From: Deltaproteobacteria bacterium
Lineage (GTDB): Bacteria; Desulfobacterota_B; Binatia; UBA9968
Reading direction: 5' to 3'
Assembly: GCA_016193385.1 (NCBI GenBank)
Contig: JACPSF010000408.1
Coordinates: 1 to 13,922 of the forward strand
Length of the DNA: 13,922 nucleotides
Below, one piece after another: positions 6,795 to 13,579 of the stretch. Below the pieces are notes generated by a model. That model made no database searches. It was not told the origin of the DNA and saw only the letters and a list, made by a program, of their open reading frames with translations. Made by a program: the position numbers and the translations under genes. Within the stretch, counting starts at the first letter, position 1. The number at the start of each line of letters is the position of its first letter.

Positions 6795-8306
6795 TCACTC
6801 CTCTTTTTCAAGTACTTTCAGCACCTTTTTCTTTTCCCGGATAAAAGATAAGGTCGGGGAAAGGAGGAGGGCGAGCGTAAGGATAAAGGCTACTAATGAG
6901 ATGGGCCGGTTTAAAAAAATCGAGAATCTGCCTTTGGACATCAGAAGGGATTGGCGCAGGGCAGATTCCCACATAGGCCCCAGGATAAATGCCATGACCA
7001 TCGGGGCTCCCTCGTAACCGAACTTCCGCATAAAGTACCCTACGATTCCAAAGATGATCATGATCAGGACATCTACAGTACTGTTGTTCAGGCTGTAAGA
7101 ACCGATGAGGCAAAAGAGGAGGATCAGTGGAAAGAGTATTCGGTAAGGTACTTTGAGGACCTGGACCCAGAGACCGATCAAGGGAAGGTTGAGGGCCAGA
7201 AGCATAAAGTTTCCTACGTACATACTGGCGACGACCCCCCAAAAGATGGCCGGGTGCTCAGAGAGGAGCATGGGGCCGGGTTGCAACCCATGGACAAGCA
7301 TAGCACCCAATAGAAGAGCCATGATGGCATTGGAGGGAATCCCCAGAGTGAAGAGGGGAATAAATCCTCCTGAGACAGCAGAGTTGTTGGCGCTCTCAGG
7401 ACCTGCCACTCCCTCGATCATGCCGGTGCCAAACTTCTCCGGTGTCCGTGAGCACCGCTTTTCCAGGGCATAAGAAGAAAAGGAGGCCAGGATCGATCCG
7501 GCGCCAGGGAGAATCCCGATCAAAAAGCCTAACAGCGAACCTCGCAAGATGGGTTTCGCCGAATCCTTCCAGTCCTGAAGGGTAGGCAAAAGATTAGAAA
7601 TCCGCGCTTGATACGTGCTTCGCTGAACTTCGATCTCCACGTTGACCAGGACTTCCGATATCCCAAAGACACCTACCACTAACGGGACGACACCGATTCC
7701 GTCCAGAAGTTCAGGAATATTATAGGTGAACCGGGGCTCTCCGGTGATCAGGTCCAGGCCGATGAAACTCAGCATCAGTCCCAGCACCGCCATGGCCAGC
7801 GCCTTGATCATGGACTGCCGCGCCAAATAAGTAACGAGGGTGAGACCGAGAGTCATGATCGCGAAATACTCCGGTGGGCCGAATTTCAGAGCGGCCTCCG
7901 CCAAAGGAATGGTCAGGAGCATCAACCCTACCAACGAGAGAGTACCGGCTATAAAGGAACCGAAGGCGGCTATGCCAAGGGCAGGGCCTGCCCGGCCTTG
8001 ACGGGCCATCTGGTAGCCGTCCAAACAGGTCACCACGGCTGCAGCTTCACCAGGGATGTTCACCAGGATGGAGGTGGTAGATCCCCCGTACATGGCCCCA
8101 TAGTAGATTCCGGCAAGCATGATGATCGCTGTGACCGGAGCGATTTTAAAGGTGATGGGAAAGAGGATGGCCATGGTCCCAACCGGACCGATTCCAGGAA
8201 GGACACCGATCAGGGTGCCTATAAAGACACCGATGAAGCAGTAGAGGAGGTTAATGGGCTGGAGGGCGACTTGAAAGCCAAAAAGGATATTTTGAAAAAG
8301 GTCCAC
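6795..8306 (-). CDS. tctA: Tripartite tricarboxylate transporter, large permease subunit TctA
   Basis: TctA is the large inner-membrane subunit of TTT carriers, secondary transporters that use an ion gradient and a periplasmic TctC receptor. At 503 residues it is full length, with about a dozen hydrophobic segments. Seen: the first signature GVLPGIGPVG (34-43), SILVNIPGEAAAVVTCLDGYQ, then the second, duplicated half-signature GILPGAGSILASF and GVAGPESANNSAVSGG with FIPLFTLGIPSNAIMALLLGAM. These PGxG-type repeats are the mark of the family. The start is GTG at 8304-8306 with AAGGA six bases upstream, and it follows tctB by 12 bp, so the two are coupled. Citrate is the classic substrate, but most TTT systems in environmental bacteria have unknown substrates. 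Confidence 0.96.
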   Translation of the reverse strand: MDLFQNILFGFQVALQPINLLYCFIGVFIGTLIGVLPGIGPVGTMAILFPITFKIAPVTAIIMLAGIYYGAMYGGSTTSILVNIPGEAAAVVTCLDGYQMARQGRAGPALGIAAFGSFIAGTLSLVGLMLLTIPLAEAALKFGPPEYFAIMTLGLTLVTYLARQSMIKALAMAVLGLMLSFIGLDLITGEPRFTYNIPELLDGIGVVPLVVGVFGISEVLVNVEIEVQRSTYQARISNLLPTLQDWKDSAKPILRGSLLGFLIGILPGAGSILASFSSYALEKRCSRTPEKFGTGMIEGVAGPESANNSAVSGGFIPLFTLGIPSNAIMALLLGAMLVHGLQPGPMLLSEHPAIFWGVVASMYVGNFMLLALNLPLIGLWVQVLKVPYRILFPLILLFCLIGSYSLNNSTVDVLIMIIFGIVGYFMRKFGYEGAPMVMAFILGPMWESALRQSLLMSKGRFSIFLNRPISLVAFILTLALLLSPTLSFIREKKKVLKVLEKEE

Positions 8307-8318
8307 GACGTTTCCTTG

Positions 8319-8759
8319 TCAGATTCCCAGAATCCCTTTAGGCAACTGAACCTTGAGCCAAAGACCGAAAATCAGGTAGCTGATGATTACCGTGAGGGAA
8401 GAAACCAGGAGGATGCTAGCCAATCTCCTGGGTGGAAAACTCAATAGGGCCAGGATCATAAAGAGGAAAGTGCTGATGAGAAAACCCAGCCTCTCTAAGA
8501 GGAGATCATAAATGAGGAGGCCCCCGAGGACCCAGAGCCCTTTTTTCCAATCCTTACCAAACCCGGGGCTCGCCTTTTTTTTCAAGGTGGCGATGATAAA
8601 GACGGAGATAGAGAGACAACCCAGGAGGACACCGGAGATAAAGGGGATAAAACCAGCCCCCGGTTCACGAAGGGTCCCCATCCCGAGGCGGAGGGATTCG
8701 ATAGAGAAAAAGATGGCAAAGGCAAGGAGAAAAAGGGACGTGAACTGATCATTTCGCAT
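8319..8759 (-). CDS. tctB: Tripartite tricarboxylate transporter, small subunit TctB
   Basis: TctB is the small membrane subunit of the TTT carrier. From ATG 8759 it has 146 residues; AGGG lies seven bases upstream. A longer frame from 8798 adds a polar 13-residue extension (MSWVKSLRSQGRK) that does not fit the usual MRxxxxxxS N-terminus. Four to five hydrophobic segments are seen (about 7-24, 36-57, 75-108 as one or two, 111-137). The family-typical GAGFIPFISGVLLG (34-47) follows the first segment, and the C-terminus FGLWLKVQLPKGIL (131-144) is also typical. The order tctB-tctA-tctC differs from the classic tctCBA of Salmonella but is common. It lies 70 bp downstream of the TPP-enzyme gene. 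Confidence 0.9.
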   Translation of the reverse strand: MRNDQFTSLFLLAFAIFFSIESLRLGMGTLREPGAGFIPFISGVLLGCLSISVFIIATLKKKASPGFGKDWKKGLWVLGGLLIYDLLLERLGFLISTFLFMILALLSFPPRRLASILLVSSLTVIISYLIFGLWLKVQLPKGILGI

Positions 8760-8829
8760 CTTACGACCCTGGCTCCGGAGGGATTTAACCCAGGACAACT
8801 CAGGACATCATTCTTTTAGTTTCGATGCC

Positions 8830-10503
8830 CTACCGGGCAGCTTTGCGCCGGGCAATGGCCGCCTCAGCCCGAGGGCTGATGGCCCGCTCTACCACGACGT
8901 TCAATAATGCAGGTCGTCCCGCGGCAAAGGCGCGCTCCAACGCCTGCTGCAAATCCTCGGGTCGCTCCACAAACTCGCCATGGCAGCCCAGGCCTTCTAC
9001 CACTTTTTCATAGCGGGTCTGGAGAAGTTCCGTCGCCACCGGGCGACCATACAAACCAAGCTGGATCTGCCGGTCGATCCCCCAGGCAGAGTCGTTTCCC
9101 AAAACAGCGACGATATTCAGGCGGTGGCGCACGGCGGTATCAAATTCCATCCCGTTAAAGCCGAAGGAACCGTCCCCGGTAATCATAATGACCCTGGAGT
9201 TTGGGTAGGCCAGCTTAGCAGTCAGGGCTGTGGGCAGCGAGGACCCCAACATGCCCAGACTCGAAACATAGAGCCAGCGTTTAGGAGAGCGCGCCGGCAA
9301 ATACGACCTGCCAAAGTGCGAGAAGTCGCCGCCGTCGAAAACAAGGCAATCATCCGGTCGCAGCACGGATTTAAGCGTCTTATGAACGAACAGGGCATGC
9401 ATTGGGGTCCGCGGCTGGGCCAAACTGTCGGCCCATTCCAATTGGGCAGCACGAACGGCGCGCAGCTCGTCCACCCACGGTAGCTCTTTCCAAGTAAAAG
9501 CTGCTGCCTCTTCGGCCAACTGCTCCAGCACGCTCGAAACATCGCCGACGATGCCAACGGCAACCCCGCGGTTGCGGCCGATCTCCGCTGGAGAAGGATC
9601 GATCTGGATGATCTTAGCAGCGGCAGCAACGGCGGGCGGACGGCAGAAACCGATGGTGAAGTCCTGCTTGCGGCCTAAAAGTATCACGAGGTCAGCGTCG
9701 CGAACCCTGGCAGCGACTCGGTTTAAACCGCGTTCGAAAAAGCCAAAGGCGTAGGGGTGATCGTCAGAGATCAGGCCACGAGCCTGTTCTTCGGTCAGCA
9801 CTGGCAGACGGGTTGTCTCGATGAACTTAACCAAAGCCTCCCCCGAAAGGGCATAACCAGCAGCGCTGCTGGCAAGTACGAGAGGCCTCTGAGCCTGGCG
9901 CAGCAGCGCGACGGCCTGGCGCACAGTTTCGGGGTTTGCCAGCATCGATTCTCTCGGCCGGTACTCCTCCGGCCTATAAAAGGTAACCGCATCTTCATCC
10001 ACCATTTGCTCCTGCACGTCTATCGGGATGGTAAGATGGACCGGCCCTCGACGACCGCTAAAAACCAGCCGCACCGCCCGAGCGATCAAGTCGGGGATTC
10101 TTCGGGCGTCGTGAACCATGAAGGAGCCCTTAGTTACAGGGGCAGCCATGGCGACTTGGTCGATTTCTTGCTGGGCGCCCCGACCCAGGTCAACCAAATC
10201 GGCGCAGCCGGCAATGGAGAGAACCGGCCCCTCGCTGTGCATGGCGTTGGTAAGACCGGGAATAGAATTGGCAAAGCCCGGCGTTGTGTACATGGAGACG
10301 CCAATCTGACCGGTGATCCGGCCCCAGGCATCGGCCATGTGGACCGCTGCCTGCTCGTGGCGGGTATCGATGAGGCGGAAATCCTGGTCTGCGATCGTAT
10401 CAAGCAGCGGGAGAATATGATCGCCTGCGAGGGTGAAAATATTTTTTACACCCTCCAGCTTTAGCGCCTTACAGATAAGATAAGCCCCCGTAACCCTTGC
10501 CAT
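8830..10503 (-). CDS. Thiamine pyrophosphate-dependent enzyme, acetolactate synthase / 2-hydroxyacyl-CoA lyase-like
   Basis: A 557-residue enzyme of the superfamily that includes acetolactate synthase, benzaldehyde lyase, oxalyl-CoA decarboxylase and 2-hydroxyacyl-CoA lyase. It should cleave, decarboxylate or ligate a 2-keto or 2-hydroxy acid in the cytoplasm. Domains: N-terminal PYR domain (about 1-165) with the catalytic Glu50 in DTRHEQAA that activates TPP; central domain (about 190-330); C-terminal PP domain (about 365-540) with the TPP/metal motif GDGSFGFN (443-450) through Asn470. ATG 10503 is preferred, with GGGAAG five bases upstream; an in-frame TTG at 10527 overlaps the stop of the preceding gene. 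It lies 20 bp after a decayed solute-binding-protein gene and 70 bp before tctB, so it is probably co-transcribed with the transporter. There is no regulatory-subunit gene (ilvN/H) or other ilv gene nearby, which argues against a biosynthetic acetolactate synthase. Exact reaction unknown. Confidence 0.88.
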   Translation of the reverse strand: MARVTGAYLICKALKLEGVKNIFTLAGDHILPLLDTIADQDFRLIDTRHEQAAVHMADAWGRITGQIGVSMYTTPGFANSIPGLTNAMHSEGPVLSIAGCADLVDLGRGAQQEIDQVAMAAPVTKGSFMVHDARRIPDLIARAVRLVFSGRRGPVHLTIPIDVQEQMVDEDAVTFYRPEEYRPRESMLANPETVRQAVALLRQAQRPLVLASSAAGYALSGEALVKFIETTRLPVLTEEQARGLISDDHPYAFGFFERGLNRVAARVRDADLVILLGRKQDFTIGFCRPPAVAAAAKIIQIDPSPAEIGRNRGVAVGIVGDVSSVLEQLAEEAAAFTWKELPWVDELRAVRAAQLEWADSLAQPRTPMHALFVHKTLKSVLRPDDCLVFDGGDFSHFGRSYLPARSPKRWLYVSSLGMLGSSLPTALTAKLAYPNSRVIMITGDGSFGFNGMEFDTAVRHRLNIVAVLGNDSAWGIDRQIQLGLYGRPVATELLQTRYEKVVEGLGCHGEFVERPEDLQQALERAFAAGRPALLNVVVERAISPRAEAAIARRKAAR

Positions 10504-10523
10504 GGACGCTTCCCGGGAGATCC

Positions 10524-10937
10524 TCAAGCGCCGAAGAACTCGACGAAGCGCTTTTTGATCTCCTCGCTGCGGCGCTCCAACTCTTCCGAGTCCACCATGA
10601 GTAGTTTGAGATCCGATAGTTTGGGCTTGTCCTGCGGGTAACTCACATCGGCGTTCTTGATCCCCGCCGCCGCCTCCTGCATAAGGCGTTGAAGGATCCT
10701 CTCAGAGCCGGAGCGGTGAACTTCCACCTTGATCCCGGGATAAGCCTGCTCGAAGCGTTTGGCGACGTTCTCTGCGGTGAATAGGGCCGCTCCGGTGTAC
10801 CAGACAACTTTCCCCTCTTTCCTAGCCTCCGCGAGCCTTGTGTCCTGGGCCGAGCTTACCCCGGTTATCAGTGAGAAGACGAGCAAAGCGGCCAGCACAC
10901 TGCCCTTTCGGATGCTATGCCCCTCCCATTGCATCAT
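10524..10937 (-). pseudogene. ABC-type extracellular solute-binding protein with an internal deletion
   Basis: The frame is open for 137 residues from the paired ATG codons at 10937/10934 (GGAGG five and eight bases upstream). It keeps both ends of a Fe(III)/AfuA-like solute-binding protein but not the middle. The N-terminus has a signal peptide (hydrophobic stretch VLAALLVFSLITGVSSA) and the usual start of the mature protein: AEARKEGKVVWYTG, AKRFEQAYPGIKVEVHRSGSERILQR and GIKNADV. It then jumps near position 10645 to YPQDKPKLSDLKLL and a terminal VDSEELERRSEEIKKRFVEFFG, which is the normal C-terminus of such proteins. Full-length members have about 320-350 residues, so roughly 200 are missing, in frame. 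The product could not form the two-lobed fold and is probably non-functional. It lies first in the transcription unit with the TPP enzyme and TTT genes. A longer start at 10970 is possible. Confidence 0.75.
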
Positions 10938-11051
10938 GGTCCCCTCCCGAGTAACCGCTCCCGTCGGCATCTAGGTCCAACCCTCATTACCCTAAGGCCG
11001 AAAAAATGTCCATCGCCTTAAGGTAGGGCCGTGCGCAGCCCGGCAGATTTA

Positions 11052-11080
11052 CTGCAAACATAGAGGCAATTCTATTGCAG
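11052..11080. repeat. Imperfect palindrome, possible operator or hairpin
   Basis: Left arm CTGCA (11052-11056) plus ATAGA (11060-11064), separated by AAC; right arm TCTAT (11071-11075) plus TGCAG (11076-11080). All ten arm bases pair, with a 3-base bulge and a 6-base loop (GGCAAT). Its place between divergent genes suits a regulator-binding site. No regulator gene is in the window. Confidence 0.4.
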
Positions 11081-11136
11081 GTATATTGGGATTATCTCGG
11101 TCAGCGTTTGTCGCCTGAGCGGCACCGACGAGCGGC

Positions 11137-11165
11137 TTGACAACTCCTTGGGAAGGCAGGAGAAT
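11137..11165 (+). promoter_or_regulatory. Candidate sigma-70-type promoter for the VOC gene
   Basis: A perfect TTGACA (11137-11142), a 17-base spacer and GAGAAT (11160-11165, 4 of 6 to TATAAT). It would give a leader of roughly 70 bases before GTG 11241. Motif match only. Confidence 0.33.
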
Positions 11166-11240
11166 CCGTCACGTTTTGGGGAATTCGGTAACAGTACATG
11201 GCTGACCAATATACTCAATAGCCTTAAGCAGGCCCATCGC

Positions 11241-11663
11241 GTGAAGCCAAGAATCACCGTAATCACCATCGGCGTAGACGACCTGGAAAGATCGCTGCGC
11301 TTTTATCGAGATGGCCTTGGCCTCTCTACGGTCGGGATCATCGGCAAGGAATTTGAGCATGGGGCCGTCGTCTTCATCGAGCTACAGTCAGGTTTGCGGC
11401 TTGCCCTGTGGCCGCGCAAGAGCATCGCGCATGACTCAGGACTTTCGCTGGACACGAAAAGCCCAACTGAGTTCACTCTGGGTCACAACGTCCCCTCCAA
11501 GTCAGAAGTCGATGCTGTAATGAACCAGGCCAAGATTGCGGGTGCAGTCATCGTAAAGCCCGCCCAGGCTACGTTTTGGGGTGGGTACGCCGGCTATTTT
11601 CAAGATCCGGACGGGCACTTGTGGGAGGTTGTGTGGAATCCGCAGTGGACCATGCAAGATTGA
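11241..11663 (+). CDS. VOC-superfamily (glyoxalase/bleomycin-resistance/dioxygenase fold) protein
   Basis: A 140-residue single vicinal-oxygen-chelate protein. Start chosen at GTG 11241, which gives the typical opening MKPRITVITIGVDDLERSLRFYRDGLGL. A TTG at 11148 in the same frame would add 31 unrelated residues. Two beta-alpha-beta-beta-beta modules are visible: residues 1 to about 60, with FIELQSGLRLALWPR, and about 75-135, with AGAVIVKPAQATFWGGYAGYFQDPDGHLWEVVWNP. The DPDGHLWE ending is a hallmark of the fold, with the Glu as a usual metal ligand. Substrates of this superfamily range from methylglyoxal-glutathione to antibiotics and catechols, so no function is assigned. The stop codon is followed within two bases by a perfect inverted repeat (11665-11684). 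Confidence 0.85.
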   Translation: MKPRITVITIGVDDLERSLRFYRDGLGLSTVGIIGKEFEHGAVVFIELQSGLRLALWPRKSIAHDSGLSLDTKSPTEFTLGHNVPSKSEVDAVMNQAKIAGAVIVKPAQATFWGGYAGYFQDPDGHLWEVVWNPQWTMQD

Positions 11664-11664
11664 G

Positions 11665-11684
11665 GCATAACAAGCGCGTTATGC
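11665..11684. repeat. Perfect 7-bp inverted repeat, attC-like ends, directly after the VOC gene
   Basis: GCATAAC (11665-11671) and GTTATGC (11678-11684) are exact inverted copies separated by AAGCGC. They resemble the outer boxes of integron attC sites (RYYYAAC / GTTRRRY), each with one departure from consensus. A real attC has several tens of bases between the boxes. This is either a collapsed attC, a short hairpin or chance. Confidence 0.35.
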
Positions 11685-11778
11685 GGTCGCGGGAAAGCGA
11701 TCCGTGTGGGCTTGGACGGGTTCTATACCTGGAATCCGTGCCTGGCTTGACACCTGAGACTAAAGACACGGGGGCTCG

Positions 11779-12020
11779 ATGCCGTCGCAAGACTCCGAAG
11801 AGTTCATCGCCGCATTGAACGCCCATGGGGTGAGATATCTGGCGGTCGGCGCCCACGCCGTCGCCTTCCACGCTCGTCCGCGCGCAACCAAAGACCTTGA
11901 CATCCTGATCGAGCCCGCCGCAGCGAACGCACGGAGGACTCTGGCGGCGCTGACCTGGGATACACTGTCGAGGATGTGATCAATCCGCGCTGGATTATCC
12001 AGTTGGGAGTTGCCCCGTGA
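11779..12020 (+). pseudogene. Nucleotidyltransferase-fold protein, frameshifted and 3'-truncated
   Basis: ATG 11779, with GGGGG just upstream, opens a frame that reads EEFIAALNAHGVRYLAVGA, HAVAFHARPRATKDLDILIEP and NARRTLAAL. This is the N-terminus of the MNT/DUF6036-like nucleotidyltransferases; TKDLDILIEP carries the acidic D.D pair. After TLAAL (about 11953) the frame runs into unrelated WDTLSRM and stops at 11977-11979. A different frame from 11943 continues the family sequence, GGADLGYTVEDVINPRW then IIQLGVAP, to a stop at 12018-12020, where the usual RIDL(L/M) continuation is gone. So there is a frameshift near 11943-11953 and loss of the 3' part. Relatives include minimal nucleotidyltransferases of toxin-antitoxin type systems, but no HEPN partner is present here. 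Confidence 0.72.
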
Positions 12021-12037
12021 TTCTCATGGAAACGCCG

Positions 12038-13120
12038 TTACTTCCTTATCAGGATCGCGCTGATTCTCTTCCATAGATCGTCTTTTGCCTGCAGGTGGAA
12101 GTCCAAGTCAGGCCTTATATACTTGCGCGCAGCCGCAAATTTTGCCGCAGGGGTGTTCGGTCTGAACATCGAGCTCATGTTTTGATACTTGAACATGAGG
12201 TTCTGACCTTCATCAGTCGCCATTGCCGCTGCCAATAGGATCGCAGCATTGGTGTGACGCGCCCCCTTGGGGATCATAGCTGTATAAATCCAGAGGAAGG
12301 AGGGCTCCACCGCGTCTGCTACATCGACGGGCGCCCCTTTCTGCTTGGAGGCAAGAACCGCTTCCCGGAACTGAGCCCAGGCTATAGGAGTCTCGCCGGA
12401 AAGCACGCGCTGATGGACCTCAGGGAAACGACCTAATTTGGGATTTAGCTCCATTATTTTTCTTAAGTAGGCGAACGCCTTTTCCTCTCCCCACGCGTTC
12501 GGCTGAGAAAGAAAAGCCCAGGGATCCGCATTCACCAACAGTCCGAGCTTGCCCTTCCACTTGGCATCCAAAAAATCTTCCCATCGTTTCGGCGCATCGG
12601 CGGGTTTCACGAGTTGCGTATTGTATTCCGGCAGAACGAACTGCGTGCCTTGAACGAGAGCGAGCCCATGAACTTCTAGGTCGGTTTTCCTCACGTGTGG
12701 GAAGAGCTCGACCCAAGGCACGGCCTCCAGGAGCTTGTCCTTGTATAGAGGCGCACCAGAAACGGGCGTCTGGATCATAAAATCAAAAGTGGGCGGCGCA
12801 CCAGCCTTGACCTCAGTCAGCACTTTAACTACCGAGGCGGGGAAGGTAAGGGCATTATCGACCTTGATCCGAATCGTGACCCCGAAGTGTTTCTCGGTCA
12901 GCGCCTGCATGTCACGCACCATGTCAGCCGTTGGGAGGCCAGTGGCCGGGTCAGGCCCCTGATAGACGATTTCCCCCTCCTGGGCCGCTTTTTTGATGAT
13001 TTCGGCAAGCCTTGGATTTGACGGCTGGGCAGCCTCAGCCGTCGCGTCTAGAAGAAGGCCGACCATTACTAGGACCAGGACCACCAGGAAAAAACGCTGC
13101 AAAGATCGAATTTTCCACAT
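12038..13120 (-). CDS. ABC-type extracellular solute-binding protein (iron/AfuA-like group), orphan
   Basis: A 360-residue periplasmic binding protein. Start at ATG 13120, supported by AAGGAG at 13128-13133 seven bases upstream; an in-frame start at 13147 lies before that site and is unlikely. The signal peptide is MWKIRSLQRF followed by a long hydrophobic run (11-24), with cleavage near ATAEA (26-30). The mature protein begins LAEIIKKAAQEGEIVYQGP, the common opening of COG1840-type proteins, then FGVTIRIKVDNA, KAGAPPTFDFMIQTP, a hinge-type stretch PKRWEDFLDAKWKGKLGLLVNADPW, GETPIAW, and a normal C-terminal end. It is full length, unlike the deleted relative at 10524. No permease or ATPase gene is adjacent, so its transporter and ligand are unknown. 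Downstream it meets the broken nucleotidyltransferase tail to tail. Confidence 0.88.
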   Translation of the reverse strand: MWKIRSLQRFFLVVLVLVMVGLLLDATAEAAQPSNPRLAEIIKKAAQEGEIVYQGPDPATGLPTADMVRDMQALTEKHFGVTIRIKVDNALTFPASVVKVLTEVKAGAPPTFDFMIQTPVSGAPLYKDKLLEAVPWVELFPHVRKTDLEVHGLALVQGTQFVLPEYNTQLVKPADAPKRWEDFLDAKWKGKLGLLVNADPWAFLSQPNAWGEEKAFAYLRKIMELNPKLGRFPEVHQRVLSGETPIAWAQFREAVLASKQKGAPVDVADAVEPSFLWIYTAMIPKGARHTNAAILLAAAMATDEGQNLMFKYQNMSSMFRPNTPAAKFAAARKYIRPDLDFHLQAKDDLWKRISAILIRK

Positions 13121-13127
13121 AGGGATA

Positions 13128-13133
13128 CTCCTT
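13128..13133 (-). promoter_or_regulatory. Ribosome binding site that fixes the solute-binding protein start at 13120
   Basis: The minus strand reads AAGGAG, seven bases before ATG 13120. Confidence 0.6.
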
Positions 13134-13222
13134 ATCTTTGGACTCAAGCGGAGCTTAAGCCGCCCAGAATGCTGATGTCAAGTCGCCCCTAGGAGAGAGC
13201 TGAAAAAGTTCCCGTCCGTGCT

Positions 13223-13396
13223 TCAACGCCTGTCCTGAGCGCGCCAGCCGTATCCTTCGACGAGCCAGTCCTGAGTAAGCCGGCCGTCTCCTTCGGCTTG
13301 CTCAGGACGAACGGCTGGCCTATCGAAGGGCTCGGCACGAACAGCTGCCAACACAGTTTCGTGCACTTACCCGGTGACTCTGAGCCTGTCGAAGGG
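13223..13396. repeat. Mosaic of dispersed GTCCTGAG / CCTTCGAC-type repeats
   Basis: Several degenerate copies of a repeat with the core CCTTCGACAGGCTCAGGACGAACGG lie here in both orientations. The clearest is 13290-13314 (CCTTCGGCTTGCTCAGG then ACGAACGG). Others are CCTTCGACGAGCC at 13254-13266, GTCCTGAGC near 13232 and, inverted, GAGCCTGTCGAAGGG at 13382-13396. Within it, GTCCTGAGTAAGCC (13268-13281) pairs with 13295-13308 with one mismatch, and GCCAGCCGT (13243-13251) pairs exactly with 13311-13319, giving a long hairpin. Such repeats are common intergenic elements in many environmental genomes. No coding sequence overlaps them. Confidence 0.7.
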
Positions 13397-13441
13397 TGCC
13401 GGGCTCCAACTATAGTGACGGAATTAAATAAATTGACATCA

Positions 13442-13526
13442 AATCCCCCCTCGCTCTCCTAAATCCTCCTCGATCCCCCTTTACCAAAGGGGGAGAAAGG
13501 GGGATTTGAGGGAGGATAGGGGGATT
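13442..13526. repeat. MITE-like long imperfect palindrome
   Basis: The arms 13442-13482 and 13486-13526 are 41 bases each and pair at 30 of 41 positions around a 3-base centre (ACC). Both ends read AATCCCCC / GGGGGATT and the centre is an exact CCCCCTTT...AAAGGGGG stem. It encodes no protein. Its form is that of a non-autonomous, foldback intergenic element. I found no convincing target-site duplication in the flanks. It separates the repeat mosaic from the transposase remnant. Confidence 0.7.
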
Positions 13527-13579
13527 ATGGTAATTTTCTTTTTTCCTTTTTCCTTCACTATAGTTTCTATTTCATAAGA

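Larger units (their letters stand above)
10938..11240. other. Divergent intergenic region between the binding-protein/TPP/Tct unit and the VOC gene
   Basis: About 300 bp without a credible gene. It should hold the promoter of the minus-strand unit and that of the VOC gene. It contains the imperfect palindrome at 11052-11080, a TTGACA-type promoter candidate at 11137-11165 and two CCTAAGG/CCTTAAGG stretches (about 10990-11025) that can pair weakly. Small frames on either strand here have no recognisable protein features. Confidence 0.5.

Noticed and set aside
9757..10464. 235-codon plus-strand frame
   Set aside because: Antisense to the TPP-enzyme gene, whose motifs are unambiguous.
11779..12020. 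MNT/HEPN or AbiE-type toxin-antitoxin or defence system
   Set aside because: The nucleotidyltransferase is frameshifted and truncated and no partner gene is adjacent.
13153..13181. TTGACA-type promoter for the solute-binding protein at 13120
   Set aside because: The minus strand has TTGACA at 13181-13176, but no acceptable -10 occurs at 16-18 bases; the best match is 3 of 6.
13433..13456. Plus-strand promoter starting with TTGACA at 13433
   Set aside because: No -10 element at the right spacing; the spacer runs into the C-rich palindrome.
13223..13526. CRISPR array
   Set aside because: Repeats are unequal, in both orientations and not separated by uniform spacers; no cas genes are present.
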